DNA of 64,000 bases. Source: an uncultured Prevotella sp. Its GTDB lineage: Bacteria > Bacteroidota > Bacteroidia > Bacteroidales > Bacteroidaceae. The notes under the pieces are model-generated. The model was not told the DNA's origin, made no database searches, and was given only the letters and a program-made list of their open reading frames with translations. The DNA lies in assembly GCA_900314935.1 (NCBI GenBank), contig OMXE01000008.1, positions 1 to 64,000 of the forward strand, given 5' to 3'. The position numbers and the translations under genes were made by a program. Shown in pieces: positions 7,557-17,201 of this stretch; position 1 is the stretch's first letter, and each line of letters opens with the position of its first letter.

Positions 7557-8967
7557 GCCACAACCCGCAGAACGTCAGCAGACCGTTGAGCATCAGTAGC
7601 TCATAACCGAACTGATAACCCGTTGTCTTCGCCACGATGACATTGAGTGCATAGCATATCAGCGGCGAAGCCACTGCTATATAGGGTACGACCTTGTCGT
7701 GCCCTATTTTTCTTTTGGTGAGCAGTCCGAAGGCAAACAAGCCCAACAACGGACCGTAGGTATAGGAGCACAAGATATAGATGAAGTCGATGACACTCGT
7801 GCTGTTCACCGCATCCACCATTAGGATGATGAGCATGAACACCACGGCCATGCCAACATGCACCCGTTTCCTCAACTGTTCATCCCCTGCCCTTTCCTTG
7901 ATATCCACGCAATAGGTGGTGGTCATGGCCGTCAACGCACTATCGGCACTGGAGAACGAAGAGGCCACAATACCGATGGTGAACAGTATCACCACCACCT
8001 CACCTAGTCGTCCTGTGGCAGCAAACATCGGCAGTAAATCATCACTGTTCTCCGGTAATGCCATTCCTTCTTTCTGTGCCAGCAGTACCAGAAGGACACC
8101 CAAGGCCATGAACAACAGGTTGGCCGGTACAAAGGCGAAGCCATAGGAGCACATATCTTTCTGCGCTTCGCGCAATGACTTACACGTCAGGTTCTTCTGC
8201 ATCATATCCTGATCAAGACCCGTCATCACAATCACGATGAACACACCGCTCAGGAACTGCTTCCAGAAATTCTGTCGCGAGAGCCAGTCATCCATCACGA
8301 ACATCCTGCTATGGGTATCCCCAGCAATGGCCTGCACCGCCTCCCCCACATTCATCTCCAAGGCGCCCATTACCTGCCAGATAATCAGCAGCAGGGCCGT
8401 GAACATACAAGTGGTTTGGAACGTATCGGTCCACACCAGTGTCTTAATGCCTCCTCGTCGGGTATAGAGCCATATCAGGGCCGTCATCACCAAAACGGTA
8501 ACGACGAAAGAGGTGAAACCGGGCCACAGTGGGGTTACCACAAAGCGGTGCAGCAGGATGCACACCACATAGAAACGCACGGCCGCTCCTGTCATCTTCG
8601 ACAACAGGAAGAAGCTCGCACCCGTCTTGTGCGCCTTGTTTCCCAGTCTTCTTTGCAGATAAGAGTAGATGGTGGTCATGTTCCAGCGGTAATACACGGG
8701 TAGCAATATGAACGCCACCGCCGCATAGCCTAAGATAAAGCCTAAGCAGGTCTGGATATAGGTCATATCCATCTTCAGCACCATTCCCGGCACACTGATA
8801 AAGGTAACGCCCGAGATGCTGGCGCCCACCATACCGAAGGCCACCATATACCATGGCGACTGTCGGTTACCGCGGTAGAAGGTATCGTTGTCCGACCGCC
8901 GTGCCGTCCATCGGCTCAGCAGCATCAGTATACCAAAGTACACGATTATGGTTCCTACAATCATCAT
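7507..8967 (-). CDS. Sodium:solute symporter (SSS family)
   Basis: The 486-aa membrane protein has about 13 hydrophobic segments. The first helices show the SSS pattern: YFGILMLLSRWTARRSDNDTFYRGNRQSPWYMVAFGMVGASISGVTFISVPG is split here as helix 1, a short loop with the conserved NRQSPW, and a second helix with GMVGASISGVTFISVP; the SGVTF motif forms part of the sodium site. SSASSF-like ASSFSSADSALTA (mid-protein) is also conserved. The substrate cannot be told. The longer ORF start at 9006 is rejected since it coincides with the -33 box; ATG at 8967 is chosen, only 8 nt after the -7 box, so the mRNA may be nearly leaderless. Confidence 0.88.
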   Translation of the reverse strand: MMIVGTIIVYFGILMLLSRWTARRSDNDTFYRGNRQSPWYMVAFGMVGASISGVTFISVPGMVLKMDMTYIQTCLGFILGYAAVAFILLPVYYRWNMTTIYSYLQRRLGNKAHKTGASFFLLSKMTGAAVRFYVVCILLHRFVVTPLWPGFTSFVVTVLVMTALIWLYTRRGGIKTLVWTDTFQTTCMFTALLLIIWQVMGALEMNVGEAVQAIAGDTHSRMFVMDDWLSRQNFWKQFLSGVFIVIVMTGLDQDMMQKNLTCKSLREAQKDMCSYGFAFVPANLLFMALGVLLVLLAQKEGMALPENSDDLLPMFAATGRLGEVVVILFTIGIVASSFSSADSALTAMTTTYCVDIKERAGDEQLRKRVHVGMAVVFMLIILMVDAVNSTSVIDFIYILCSYTYGPLLGLFAFGLLTKRKIGHDKVVPYIAVASPLICYALNVIVAKTTGYQFGYELLMLNGLLTFCGLWLTSGSNDRSASRSASC

Positions 8968-8975
8968 ACAGGGTG

Positions 8976-9007
8976 CGAAGGTACGAAGAATCTTTCGTTT
9001 TACCAAA
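8976..9007 (-). promoter_or_regulatory. Promoter for the symporter
   Basis: TTTG (9007 to 9004), 20-bp spacer, TACCTTCG (8983 to 8976), a T-to-C variant of the -7 box also seen upstream of topoisomerase III. It decides the gene start at 8967. Confidence 0.65.
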
Positions 9008-9052
9008 CAAAAGTATCAAGAGCTAACATCGGATCTAAAAACTCGTTGATTC

Positions 9053-9118
9053 GTTCCCAACGTGGGAATAAAACGTTCCCAGCATGGGAATAAAATGTTC
9101 CCAATGTGGGAACATGAT
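9053..9118. repeat. 22-bp palindromic repeat array, three units
   Basis: Three units begin at exactly 9053, 9075 and 9097. Each contains TTCCCA-nnn-TGGGAA followed by an AT-rich link (taaaa plus two bases). The central triplets are ACG, GCA and ATG while the arms do not change. A larger array of the same unit lies at 35023-35130. It sits between the 3' end of the phosphatase gene and the symporter promoter. Confidence 0.9.
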
Positions 9119-9149
9119 GTTGTACTGAAGATAGTGGAGTAAATAGATA

Positions 9150-9617
9150 CTATTTTGTTAATTCATCTAGCAAGCCCTGACAAGCATCCTCGAGCAATTC
9201 AAGCGCAAACTCAAAGTCGCGTGTAGAGCCATAATAAGGATCAGGGACAGTCTTTTGCCCGGGATGATGGCGCAGATAGTCACTCATGCGGATGATCTTT
9301 TGGAGATCTGCTTGCGTATGAGCTTGTCGAGCAACATCATGATAGTTCTCCTGATCCATCACGGCTATCAGGTCGAAACGAGCAAAGTCTTTCGAAGAGA
9401 ACTGACGGGCACGATGATCAAAGGTGTACCCATGTCGTTGACCACATTGGCGCATACGATGATCAGGCAACTGCCCCACATGCCATGAGCCAATTCCAGC
9501 AGAGTCGATATAGAACTCATCCTCCAATCCCCGCTCCGCCACGAAATGTTGCATGATCCCGTCAGCAGCCGGCGAACGACAGATGTTGCCCAAACAGATA
9601 AAGAGTATCCTTTTCAT
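9150..9617 (-). CDS. Low-molecular-weight protein-tyrosine phosphatase
   Basis: Read from the second in-frame Met (MKRILFICLGNICRSP), the product is 155 aa; a start 12 nt upstream is also possible. The P-loop CLGNICRS (Cys8 nucleophile, Arg14) and the general acid Asp126 in VPDPYYG match LMW-PTPs. These dephosphorylate tyrosine in proteins such as bacterial tyrosine kinases that control capsule synthesis. It is cytoplasmic and monocistronic, as the next gene on this strand is 150 bp away beyond a repeat array and has its own promoter. A promoter lies about 25 bp upstream of the chosen start. Confidence 0.95.
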   Translation of the reverse strand: MKRILFICLGNICRSPAADGIMQHFVAERGLEDEFYIDSAGIGSWHVGQLPDHRMRQCGQRHGYTFDHRARQFSSKDFARFDLIAVMDQENYHDVARQAHTQADLQKIIRMSDYLRHHPGQKTVPDPYYGSTRDFEFALELLEDACQGLLDELTK

Positions 9618-9642
9618 GTTCTCCTTCATTCAATTTGAGCGC

Positions 9643-9671
9643 AAAGGTAACGTTTTTTGTCGATGTCAACA
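9643..9671 (-). promoter_or_regulatory. Promoter for LMW phosphatase
   Basis: -7 TACCTTTG (9650 to 9643) with TTG about 18-20 bp upstream at 9668-9671. It is arranged back to back with the promoter of the acetyltransferase gene. Confidence 0.55.
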
Positions 9672-9692
9672 AGAGAAACAAGAAAAAGTATT

Positions 9693-9700
9693 ATCTTTGC
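9693..9700 (+). promoter_or_regulatory. -7 box for double-GNAT gene
   Basis: TATCTTTG, 30 bp before the start codon at 9731; no convincing -33 TTTG at the expected distance. Confidence 0.5.
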
Positions 9701-9730
9701 TAACGAATAAGGAAGCGATTCCCAACAACA

Positions 9731-10642
9731 ATGGAAGAGGTTTACAAACTTTACAGAGAAGTGTTTTCCTATATCTGCAGAGAGGAAGAGACGCTGAGGG
9801 AGATCATCGGTCATGATAGCAATATCAGGATTGAGAAAAGGAACGACGGTCATGAACTGATTGCCGTCAGCCTCATCCGTAAAAACACCATTCTGTTGTT
9901 GGTGGTGAGGGAAGACTATCGACGACAGGGTATCGGAAGTCATCTGCTACGCGAATCCGAAGATATTATACGGGAACAGGGATACAACAAGGTGGTGTTG
10001 GGTGTTGGTGATGATTACCTGATGCCTGGCGTACCGACTAGTAAACGCTATTTCCCAGCAGAGCACGAGAACCTGTACCACTTCCTGAATACAGAAGCGA
10101 GCGATTTCTTTGAGAGACGAGGCTACAAGCACAGCTGGCACGACTCGAATTGTTTCGATATGCGCATGTCGTTGAAAGACTTCCCGAACGAAAGTCCCAA
10201 CGTAGGCGATACCATCAACGGATGCCACTACAAATGGGCAAACAAAAGTGATGTGGAAGGAATCATCAAATGTGTGCAGGAAGCAGAAGAGGACTTCGTT
10301 AAATACTATCGTAATCCAGATCTTTATGTCTCTAACGACCACGAACGCGTACTAGTGGCCATTGTCAATCATGAAATCGTAGGAACACTCATTGTTGGTT
10401 TCGAAACAGAAGGGAAAGGTCAGGGTTGTGTAGGTTGCACCACCGTGAAGCCCTCACAAAGAGGTCGACATATTGGTGTAAACATGGTAATGATCGGTAC
10501 CAGAAGTCTGAAAGATGCTGGTTTGGATACTGCCACGCTCAGCTACACATATTCTGGTCTGGATCACATGTATGGTTATTCAGGTTATCAGATCTGCACT
10601 TATTATATGATGGGTGAAAAGTATCTAACTTTTGGCAAATAA
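9731..10642 (+). CDS. Tandem GNAT-family N-acetyltransferase
   Basis: The 303-aa cytoplasmic protein contains two acetyl-CoA-binding motif A loops: RRQGIGSHLL (residues 64-73) in the N-terminal half and RGRHIGVNMV (244-253) in the C-terminal half. So it is a duplication of the GNAT fold, as in several acetyltransferases of small molecules. The N-terminal half contains a long insert with PTSKRYFPAEHENLYHFL. The substrate cannot be predicted. It is followed 50 bp later by the promoter of the next gene, so it is probably monocistronic. Confidence 0.9.
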   Translation: MEEVYKLYREVFSYICREEETLREIIGHDSNIRIEKRNDGHELIAVSLIRKNTILLLVVREDYRRQGIGSHLLRESEDIIREQGYNKVVLGVGDDYLMPGVPTSKRYFPAEHENLYHFLNTEASDFFERRGYKHSWHDSNCFDMRMSLKDFPNESPNVGDTINGCHYKWANKSDVEGIIKCVQEAEEDFVKYYRNPDLYVSNDHERVLVAIVNHEIVGTLIVGFETEGKGQGCVGCTTVKPSQRGRHIGVNMVMIGTRSLKDAGLDTATLSYTYSGLDHMYGYSGYQICTYYMMGEKYLTFGK

Positions 10643-10653
10643 TCTATAAACCA

Positions 10654-10685
10654 TTTGGCAAATCCATTTAATCTCTTTACTTTTG
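10654..10685 (+). promoter_or_regulatory. Promoter for metal-type TonB receptor operon
   Basis: TTTG (10654-10657), 20-bp spacer, TACTTTTG (10678-10685). The ATG at 10695 is only 9 nt after the -7 box, so the first gene may have almost no leader. Confidence 0.7.
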
Positions 10686-10694
10686 CAAACCGAA

Positions 10695-11054
10695 ATGAAG
10701 AAGACGACCATTGAACAGCGAAGAAGATGTTTTTCACGGATACTACTTGGAGTATTCGTGCCTATGCTGTTGTTGGCGGCCTTCCATTGGCATGATGACG
10801 AGACTGGGAAAGCAAATGCCTGTGTGGAGTGTGTGCATCATGTACCCCATAGCGGTCATCTAACAGCACAATCATTCTCCGTTGACGACTGTCTGCTTTG
10901 TCAGTTCCATGCCCTGCCCTACCTGCCTGCAGCCGTAGTGATGCTTGTCGCATTACTTCCTGTTGACAGAATGGTTTGCAACCTGTCAACCGTCGCAGTA
11001 GAGAGCGGTCAGTCATCATGCATCTCCCTTCGTGGTCCTCCTATCTGTTTCTGA
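10695..11054 (+). CDS. Small His/Cys-rich membrane protein next to TonB receptor
   Basis: The 119-aa protein has one N-terminal hydrophobic segment and one near residues 75-90, and between them a dense set of possible metal ligands: HWHDD, CVECVHH, HSGH and CLLCQFH, including two CxxC pairs. It ends with RGPP(I)CF. I recognise the pattern from small proteins encoded beside TonB receptors in Bacteroidales, but no function is established. With the downstream receptor resembling zinc/copper types, a role in metal binding or sensing in the periplasm is likely. The upstream TTG start at 10683 overlaps the -7 box and is rejected. Confidence 0.75.
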   Translation: MKKTTIEQRRRCFSRILLGVFVPMLLLAAFHWHDDETGKANACVECVHHVPHSGHLTAQSFSVDDCLLCQFHALPYLPAAVVMLVALLPVDRMVCNLSTVAVESGQSSCISLRGPPICF

Positions 11055-11128
11055 TTCATCGTTAAGAACTGAGCACCTGTTGTTATTCGGCAATAGGTCA
11101 GAACATTGATCATTAACAGAAACAAGCA

Positions 11129-13441
11129 ATGAGAAAACTTTTTATCATCGCTTTGCTGCATAGTATCTGTATGATGGCATTCGCAGATACAGCTGCAGGC
11201 AAGGCATCATTGTCGGGCATTGTTACCGACGACATCGACAAGGCGCCACTGGTTGGCGTAAGTATATTCTTTCCAGAACTGAAAGAAGGAACCATTACCA
11301 ATGAAAAAGGCGAATACAACATAACTGGTCTGCCCGCTGTGAACACCACGATACAAGTGAGTTATGTGGGACATCAGACCATCATCCGCGATGTTGACCT
11401 GCGGAAGGTCAGTAAGATGGACTTCGTGATGAAAGAGGCCAATGCCATGATCAACGAAGTGGTGGTTACGGGTCTGACCGGTACTGAACTGCTCAGGAAC
11501 TCCCCGTCGCCAGTAAGCATCGTCTCCCCCCGCGAACTGCAGATGACTCCCTCCACCAATATCATCGATGCGGTGGCCAAACAGCCGGGAGTATCACAGA
11601 TTACCACAGGAAGCGGCATCTCCAAGCCCGTGATTCGCGGATTGGGTTTCAACCGCATCCTCGTGGTGAACGACGGAATCAGACAGGAAGGTCAGCAATG
11701 GGGCGACGAGCACGGCATTGAGATTGATGCGCAACGTGTTCACTCTGTGGAGATTCTCAAAGGTCCCGCCAGTCTGGTATATGGCTCTGATGCCATGGCT
11801 GGCGTACTCATCTTCCACGATGAGCCTGTGATGGCCAAGGGGATGATGAGTGGAGAAGTGGAATCGGAATACCAGACCAATAACGGACTCTTTGACTATT
11901 CAGCTGACTTCGCGGGTAATCAGGGCGGACTGATCTGGAACTGGCGATGGAGTGAGAAGATGGCGCACGACTACAAGAACCCGTACGACGGCTATGTCAC
12001 GAACTCACGATTCCACGAACGGGCGCTCTCAGGACTCCTTGGCGTGAACCGCAACTGGGGTTACTCGCATCTGAAACTATCGTACTACCATCTCACTCCC
12101 GGTATCGTGGAAGGAGAACGCGATGAGGAAACAGGTGAACTGGAAAGAAGTGGCGATATCAAGTCGTACGGTAAGCTCTCACCCTTCCAACAGATCCACC
12201 ACTATAAAGCAGTTTGGGATAACTCATTACTGATTGGCGACGGCTCCCTGAAAATGCTCGTGGGCTATCAGCAGAACAGACGACAGGAGTATGAGGACTA
12301 TGATGAGTGCGGTCTGGACTTCAAACTGAACACCCTGAACTACGATCTTCACTATCAGTCGGCTGAGTGGAACGGATGGAAGAACGTGGTTGGTGTAAAC
12401 GGTATGTACCAGAAATCCGAGAATCTGGGTGAAGAGTTCCTGATTCCGTCGTATAACCTCTTTGACATCGGCGCGTTTGCCACCACCTGTCGTTCGTTTG
12501 GCAACTGGCATGTTAGTGGTGGATTGCGTTACGACACGAGACATCTGCATAGTCATGGACTTTGGACAGAGGAAGAAGGACAGCGTTTCACCACCTTCTC
12601 GCGCACCTTTAACGGTATGACAGGTAGTCTGGGAGCCATCTGCAACATCACCGACAATCTGGATTTCCGTGTGAATCTCTCAAGAGGATTCCGCGCACCG
12701 AATATGAGTGAGTTGGGCAGCAATGGTGAGCATGAGGGAACACTGCGGTATGAGATCGGTAATCATCAGCTTGATCCGGAATACAGCTGGCAGTTTGATG
12801 CAGGACTCGACTACTCTTCCGCCATCGTTTCCGCACAGTTGGCTATGTTTGCCAACCATATCGACAACTATATCTTCCTGCAAAGAAAGGAAGGAGCGGT
12901 GGTTGATGACACCCCGGTATTCCAGTATCATGCTGGCGATGCCCGCGTCTTCGGTGGCGAGGCCATCCTTCATATCCATCCCGTAGAACCCCTGCATTTC
13001 GAAAACACCTTCTCGTATGTACGTAGTGTCCAGCTTCATCAGTCGGAAGATAGTAAGTATCTGCCCTTCACCCCTGCTCCTCGCTGGCTCTCTACCCTGC
13101 GCTACGATTTCATTCGCGACGGGAAGGTGCTGAACAACACCTACGCCAGTATCGAGATGGACTGTAACCTGAAGCAGGATCATATCTATGCCGCTTACGA
13201 CACCGAGACCGCCACACCGTCATATACCTTATTTAATATATATGCCGGCACCGACATCCTCAGGAAAGGTCGTAAGACTGCCTCGGTGTTCTTCTTTGTC
13301 AACAACCTGTTTAACCGTGCCTACCAGAATCATCTGAGTAGGTTGAAATATGCCGATACCAATGAGGTTACTGGTCGAACGGGTGTGTATAACATGGGAA
13401 GGAACATCGGAGTGAAACTGATCTTACCCATCGCCTTTTAG
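11129..13441 (+). CDS. TonB-dependent outer-membrane receptor, probably for a metal
   Basis: The 770-aa protein has a signal peptide (to about residue 20), a CarboxypepD_reg-like domain (about 27-110, with the SGIVTDD...PLVGVSIFF start), a plug domain (about 115-225; INEVVVTG TonB-box-like region, RGLGFNRILVVNDGIRQEG, VEILKGPASLVYGSDAMAGV) and a 22-strand barrel ending in ...VKLILPIAF. The segment PNMSELGSNGEHEGTLRYEIG resembles the corresponding part of ZnuD-type zinc receptors, and the preceding gene encodes a His/Cys-rich protein. It lacks a SusD partner, which argues against glycan uptake. A terminator follows immediately. Confidence 0.9.
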   Translation: MRKLFIIALLHSICMMAFADTAAGKASLSGIVTDDIDKAPLVGVSIFFPELKEGTITNEKGEYNITGLPAVNTTIQVSYVGHQTIIRDVDLRKVSKMDFVMKEANAMINEVVVTGLTGTELLRNSPSPVSIVSPRELQMTPSTNIIDAVAKQPGVSQITTGSGISKPVIRGLGFNRILVVNDGIRQEGQQWGDEHGIEIDAQRVHSVEILKGPASLVYGSDAMAGVLIFHDEPVMAKGMMSGEVESEYQTNNGLFDYSADFAGNQGGLIWNWRWSEKMAHDYKNPYDGYVTNSRFHERALSGLLGVNRNWGYSHLKLSYYHLTPGIVEGERDEETGELERSGDIKSYGKLSPFQQIHHYKAVWDNSLLIGDGSLKMLVGYQQNRRQEYEDYDECGLDFKLNTLNYDLHYQSAEWNGWKNVVGVNGMYQKSENLGEEFLIPSYNLFDIGAFATTCRSFGNWHVSGGLRYDTRHLHSHGLWTEEEGQRFTTFSRTFNGMTGSLGAICNITDNLDFRVNLSRGFRAPNMSELGSNGEHEGTLRYEIGNHQLDPEYSWQFDAGLDYSSAIVSAQLAMFANHIDNYIFLQRKEGAVVDDTPVFQYHAGDARVFGGEAILHIHPVEPLHFENTFSYVRSVQLHQSEDSKYLPFTPAPRWLSTLRYDFIRDGKVLNNTYASIEMDCNLKQDHIYAAYDTETATPSYTLFNIYAGTDILRKGRKTASVFFFVNNLFNRAYQNHLSRLKYADTNEVTGRTGVYNMGRNIGVKLILPIAF

Positions 13442-13445
13442 CATC

Positions 13446-13479
13446 AAGTGGAGAGTTCAAAAGCTCTCCACTTTTTTTC
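13446..13479 (+). terminator. Intrinsic terminator after TonB receptor
   Basis: A 10-bp perfect stem, AAGTGGAGAG (13446-13455) with CTCTCCACTT (13464-13473), an 8-nt loop, then a T7 run. Confidence 0.9.
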
Positions 13480-13525
13480 AACAAAAAAAGTGTAACCCGC
13501 TGACACAACCTATCGTATTTTTTTG

Positions 13526-13533
13526 TATCTTTG
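13526..13533 (+). promoter_or_regulatory. -7 box for alanine dehydrogenase
   Basis: TATCTTTG, 33 bp before the start codon; the -33 region lacks an exact TTTG. Confidence 0.55.
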
Positions 13534-13566
13534 CGAATGTAAATCTACAACCTAAATGATACGATT

Positions 13567-14670
13567 ATGAAAGTAGGTATTCCAAAAGAAATCAAAGACA
13601 ATGAGAACCGTGTGGGTATGACTCCTGCTGGAGTAGCAGAAATGGTGAAACACGGTCATGAGGTGTTTGTGCAGCACACCGCTGGCGAAGGTAGCGGATT
13701 CCGTGATGAACAGTATCAGAATGTTGGCGCCACCATCCTTGGAACCATAGAGGAGATCTATGCCACAGCCGACTTGATTGTGAAGGTGAAGGAGCCTATC
13801 GCCCCAGAGTATCCGCTGGTGCGGAAGGGACAGGTGCTGTTCACGTATTTCCATTTTGCTTGTGAACAAGAACTGACGGAGGCCATGCTGAAGAGCGGAG
13901 CCGTGTGTATTGCCTATGAGACGGTGGAGAAGAAAGACCACTCCCTGCCGTTGCTGATTCCCATGAGTGAGGTGGCAGGACGAATGGCCACACAGAACGG
14001 TGCCTACTACCTGCAGAAGACACAAGGAGGTAAAGGAAAGCTGATGGCTGGAGTGCCTGGTGTGAAACCCGCAAAGGTTCTGGTGTTAGGCGGTGGTACT
14101 GTTGGTGAGGCTGCAGCCCGTATCGCCATCGGTATGGGAGCAGATGTAACCATCACGGATATCTCGCTGCCGAGGTTGAAACGGTTAGCTGCCGACATGC
14201 CTCAGGTGCACACCCTTTACTCATCAGAGCATAACATCCGTCTGGAGCTGCCTACTGTGGATATCGTCATCGGCTCCGTACTCATTCCTGGAGATGCCAC
14301 ACCGCATCTGATTACCAAGGATATGCTGAAGTTGATGGAGCCGGGTACGGTATTGGTTGATGTAGCAATCGACCAAGGTGGCTGCTTCGAGACCTCCCAC
14401 CCCACCAAGCACAGCGATCCGGTATATACCGTTGACGGCATCGTGCACTATGCCGTGGCCAATATCCCAGGAGCTGTACCTAACACCTCTACCATGGCAC
14501 TAACCAATGCCACACTACGTTATGCATTGGCACTGGCTGATAAAGGATGGAAGAAAGCCTGTCTGGATGACGAAGCGCTGCGCAAAGGCGTGAACATCGT
14601 AGATGGCAAGATCACCTACGAGGCTGTGGCCAAGGTGTTTGGCAAGGAATACACACCGTTGGAATTATAA
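13567..14670 (+). CDS. ald: Alanine dehydrogenase
   Basis: The 367-aa NAD-dependent enzyme interconverts L-alanine with pyruvate and ammonia. Conserved residues are Arg15, Lys75 and His96 (in YFHFA), which bind pyruvate and catalyse hydride transfer, and Asp269 (VDVAIDQGG). The Rossmann motif GGGTVG occurs at 175-180. Length and order match the hexameric bacterial enzyme. It is preceded by its own -7 box and ends convergently with trmB, with which it overlaps by 6 bp. Confidence 0.97.
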   Translation: MKVGIPKEIKDNENRVGMTPAGVAEMVKHGHEVFVQHTAGEGSGFRDEQYQNVGATILGTIEEIYATADLIVKVKEPIAPEYPLVRKGQVLFTYFHFACEQELTEAMLKSGAVCIAYETVEKKDHSLPLLIPMSEVAGRMATQNGAYYLQKTQGGKGKLMAGVPGVKPAKVLVLGGGTVGEAAARIAIGMGADVTITDISLPRLKRLAADMPQVHTLYSSEHNIRLELPTVDIVIGSVLIPGDATPHLITKDMLKLMEPGTVLVDVAIDQGGCFETSHPTKHSDPVYTVDGIVHYAVANIPGAVPNTSTMALTNATLRYALALADKGWKKACLDDEALRKGVNIVDGKITYEAVAKVFGKEYTPLEL

Positions 14671-15435
14671 TGCGGTGGTTTTCGGACTGCGCTTATCGCG
14701 CTTATAGCTGCGATACTCGTCCAAAGGAATCTCGATATTCGGTTCTTCCAGCTTTCCTTCGCGGGGAAGCTGGAATTTCATATATTTGATATTGAGTCCT
14801 CGCTCTATCCACATCGATTCGTAGTAGGTTTGGATACTGCGAGGAAGGACGAAGGAGGAAGAAGGAAGGAGATTACTATACAGATCTTCTGTCTTCTCTA
14901 CAAGTGGAAGGTGATTGTGTTCCACCAGATAGGTGGTGTAGGTGAAGAGGAAGTTGGAATCGGTCTTCAAGTGAATGATACCATCATTCACCAGGAAACG
15001 ACGGTAGCGTTCCAGGAAATAAGAGGAAGTGAGACGTTTCCGAGGATTCTTCATCTGCGGATCACTGAAGGTTAGCCAGATCTCCTGCACCTCATCCTCG
15101 GCGAAGAAGCGGTCGATGATCTCAATATTAGTCCGAAGGAAAGCCACGTTCTTCAGTCCTTCATTCAAGGCTTGCGTTGCCCCGGTCCACATTCGTGCTC
15201 CCTTGATATCTACCCCGATGAAGTTGATGTCAGGGAAGAGTTTACCAAGACCAACGGTGTATTCCCCCTTACCACAACCCAGTTCGAGGACGATGGGGTT
15301 ATCGTTGTGAAAAAACTGTTCCCGCCAATGCCCTTTCATATCAAACGGCACATTGTCAACTACAGAGAACGGATATTGAAATACGTTCTCATACCGCTCC
15401 ATATCAGCGAACTTTGCCAGTTTTCCTTTTCCCAT
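14665..15435 (-). CDS. trmB: tRNA (guanine-N7-)-methyltransferase
   Basis: The 256-aa SAM-dependent enzyme methylates G46 in the tRNA variable loop. SAM motif I is [15 protein letters not shown], followed by [23 protein letters not shown] and the family hallmark [16 protein letters not shown]; the lysine-rich DPQ.KxRH-like stretch binds tRNA. The ORF is open another 120 bp upstream, but that part consists of a duplicated promoter repeat, so Met at 15435 ([11 protein letters not shown]) is used. A -7 box lies 16 nt upstream. Confidence 0.96.
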   Translation of the reverse strand: MGKGKLAKFADMERYENVFQYPFSVVDNVPFDMKGHWREQFFHNDNPIVLELGCGKGEYTVGLGKLFPDINFIGVDIKGARMWTGATQALNEGLKNVAFLRTNIEIIDRFFAEDEVQEIWLTFSDPQMKNPRKRLTSSYFLERYRRFLVNDGIIHLKTDSNFLFTYTTYLVEHNHLPLVEKTEDLYSNLLPSSSFVLPRSIQTYYESMWIERGLNIKYMKFQLPREGKLEEPNIEIPLDEYRSYKRDKRSPKTTAL

Positions 15436-15451
15436 ACCTTCCTTTTTCTTG

Positions 15452-15577
15452 CAAAGATACGAATAAGCGAGTGAAAAGCCTAATTTATTTGAGTTTTTCC
15501 GAGCGAGAGTATCTTCGGCGAAGCCAAAGGTACGAATAAGCGAGTGAAAAGCCAAAATTATTTGAGTTTTTCCGAAC
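15452..15577 (-). repeat. Tandem duplicated promoter module upstream of trmB
   Basis: Two copies about 73 bp apart: -7 boxes TATCTTTG (15459 to 15452) and TACCTTTG (15532 to 15525), each preceded by the same 20-bp spacer with CACTCGCTTATTCG, then TTTTGG or TTAGG at -33 and an upstream GGAAAAACTCAAAT stretch. Both read toward trmB. Their translation makes the false N-terminal extension of that gene. Confidence 0.85.
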
Positions 15578-15587
15578 CAATAAAGAG

Positions 15588-17201
15588 TTACTCCTGCAAT
15601 TTCTGGATGCGCGCATCGAAATCCTTGGCACCACCCTTCTCGCCAAACACCTTTCCCAGTAATCGGGCACGTCGGTTGGTAATGGTCTGCGGGGATTCTC
15701 CAATCAAAGCGGCAATCTCTGTGGGGATGAAACGCAATTTAATCAGCATACAGATACGGATATCACGTTCGCTGAGCATTCCGTTCCGGTTCACAATTCC
15801 CAAGAAATCGGGCAGAATCCGGTTCATCAGGTCGTACAAGTCCTTCCACGACTCATCATCAGGTGTCTTACCGCGGTCGGCTAAACGATGAAAGTAATGA
15901 ACAGTCTCATCGCTCAGTAAGGTATCCATCAGGGAGAGGTCAACTGGAGTCTCTGGTTCTTTCTGTGTTTCCTTCAACTCGTTTTGCAGATCCTCAATTC
16001 TCGACAACACCTTGTTATAGTCTTTCATTTTCCTGCGGTGATAATGATAGAAAGCACCGATGATGATGCACATGACGACCAGCGTACCAATCAGTATGGA
16101 GAGATTCCGATAAAGACGGTGCTGCACCAGACGGTGGTCGTATTCTTTCTGCAAGGCAGCGATGGTTTCTGCCTTGTCGTTTACACGGATGCTCTGATAC
16201 AATCGGTTCAGATGCTCACTTAAATCAAGCGCCCGCCATTCCTCACGGTTCCTATAATACTGCACCAGTTTCTCATACGCCTCGATCCTTACCTGTATAT
16301 GATCGGTGTTCAACGACTCGAACCAATAATCAGTGGCCTCCTTCATCTTTCCTTCCGCCTCCATGATGTCACCCATTCGCTTGGCACCATAGTCGTTAGG
16401 GAAGACCTCCAGCGCTTGCAACAGATACTGCTTGCCTTTTACCGTATCCTTCTCCTCCAAGGCATTACAGCCGAAACTGACGAGAAGGTCTGACTGCACC
16501 TGCCTCTCTACCGACGACAGGAGAGGTTTTGCCTGTTCCACATAGACCTTTGCACTATCGAGCTGTCCTTGGTGGATATAAGCTCTTATCAGTTTGTTCA
16601 GACTCGCTGCCCTTCTGGAGTTACTATTCATTGCCGCTGCACTGGCTAATGCACGCTGATAATAGGTTAGCATCAGCTCCCTGCAGTTGGCTGCTGCATT
16701 CAGGTTTCCGATGGCATCATACACATCGTAGCAGAACACCTTGTCGTTGCAATCATCAATCATTCCCTCTGCCTCTTTCAGACAAGTCACAGCATCCTTC
16801 CATCGACCGTTACTCTGATGGGTAATGCCGAGATGAAGCAGTGCTTTGGCCAACCGTGTATAATCCTTCTGCTGCCGATAATAATCCACACTGTTCGTAA
16901 TTAGAGAGTCGTTGCGAATCTCCAGTCCTATCTTATGTATAGCAGCAATATACAGGAGTCCGAAGAGCGCCGAGTCCTCCTTTGTATCCAACCGCGAGTG
17001 TTCAATATCACTCTTATCTCCGTCCTCACCTGGCTTATTCTGCGCGTTCTCCATCTCATAGAGCATCTGCATGGCCTTGTTGGGATCCTCGTCAATGATC
17101 TTCTCGGTCTGTTGCAAAACAGCATGGTTGCCGGATTGCCCATGTGAGCAACCCGACAACACACAAATGGAAATCAGAGTAATGATAGAATAGTATTTCA
17201 T
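15588..17201 (-). CDS. Transmembrane TPR regulator with C-terminal LuxR-like HTH
   Basis: The 537-aa protein starts with a lipoprotein-type signal (lipobox VLSGC, Cys18), then TPR helices (about 25-340), a transmembrane helix (about 368-390), a basic/coiled-coil stretch and a C-terminal region with [42 protein letters not shown], which looks like a LuxR-type helix-turn-helix. I infer periplasmic TPRs that sense a ligand and a cytoplasmic DNA-binding tail, a layout known in Bacteroidetes TPR regulators. Its ATG overlaps the stop of the preceding TonB-C gene (ATGA), so the two are translated together. Confidence 0.82.
   Translation of the reverse strand: MKYYSIITLISICVLSGCSHGQSGNHAVLQQTEKIIDEDPNKAMQMLYEMENAQNKPGEDGDKSDIEHSRLDTKEDSALFGLLYIAAIHKIGLEIRNDSLITNSVDYYRQQKDYTRLAKALLHLGITHQSNGRWKDAVTCLKEAEGMIDDCNDKVFCYDVYDAIGNLNAAANCRELMLTYYQRALASAAAMNSNSRRAASLNKLIRAYIHQGQLDSAKVYVEQAKPLLSSVERQVQSDLLVSFGCNALEEKDTVKGKQYLLQALEVFPNDYGAKRMGDIMEAEGKMKEATDYWFESLNTDHIQVRIEAYEKLVQYYRNREEWRALDLSEHLNRLYQSIRVNDKAETIAALQKEYDHRLVQHRLYRNLSILIGTLVVMCIIIGAFYHYHRRKMKDYNKVLSRIEDLQNELKETQKEPETPVDLSLMDTLLSDETVHYFHRLADRGKTPDDESWKDLYDLMNRILPDFLGIVNRNGMLSERDIRICMLIKLRFIPTEIAALIGESPQTITNRRARLLGKVFGEKGGAKDFDARIQKLQE

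Noticed and set aside
15436..15555. N-terminal extension of TrmB
   Set aside because: It is the translation of a duplicated promoter module and is not found in the family.
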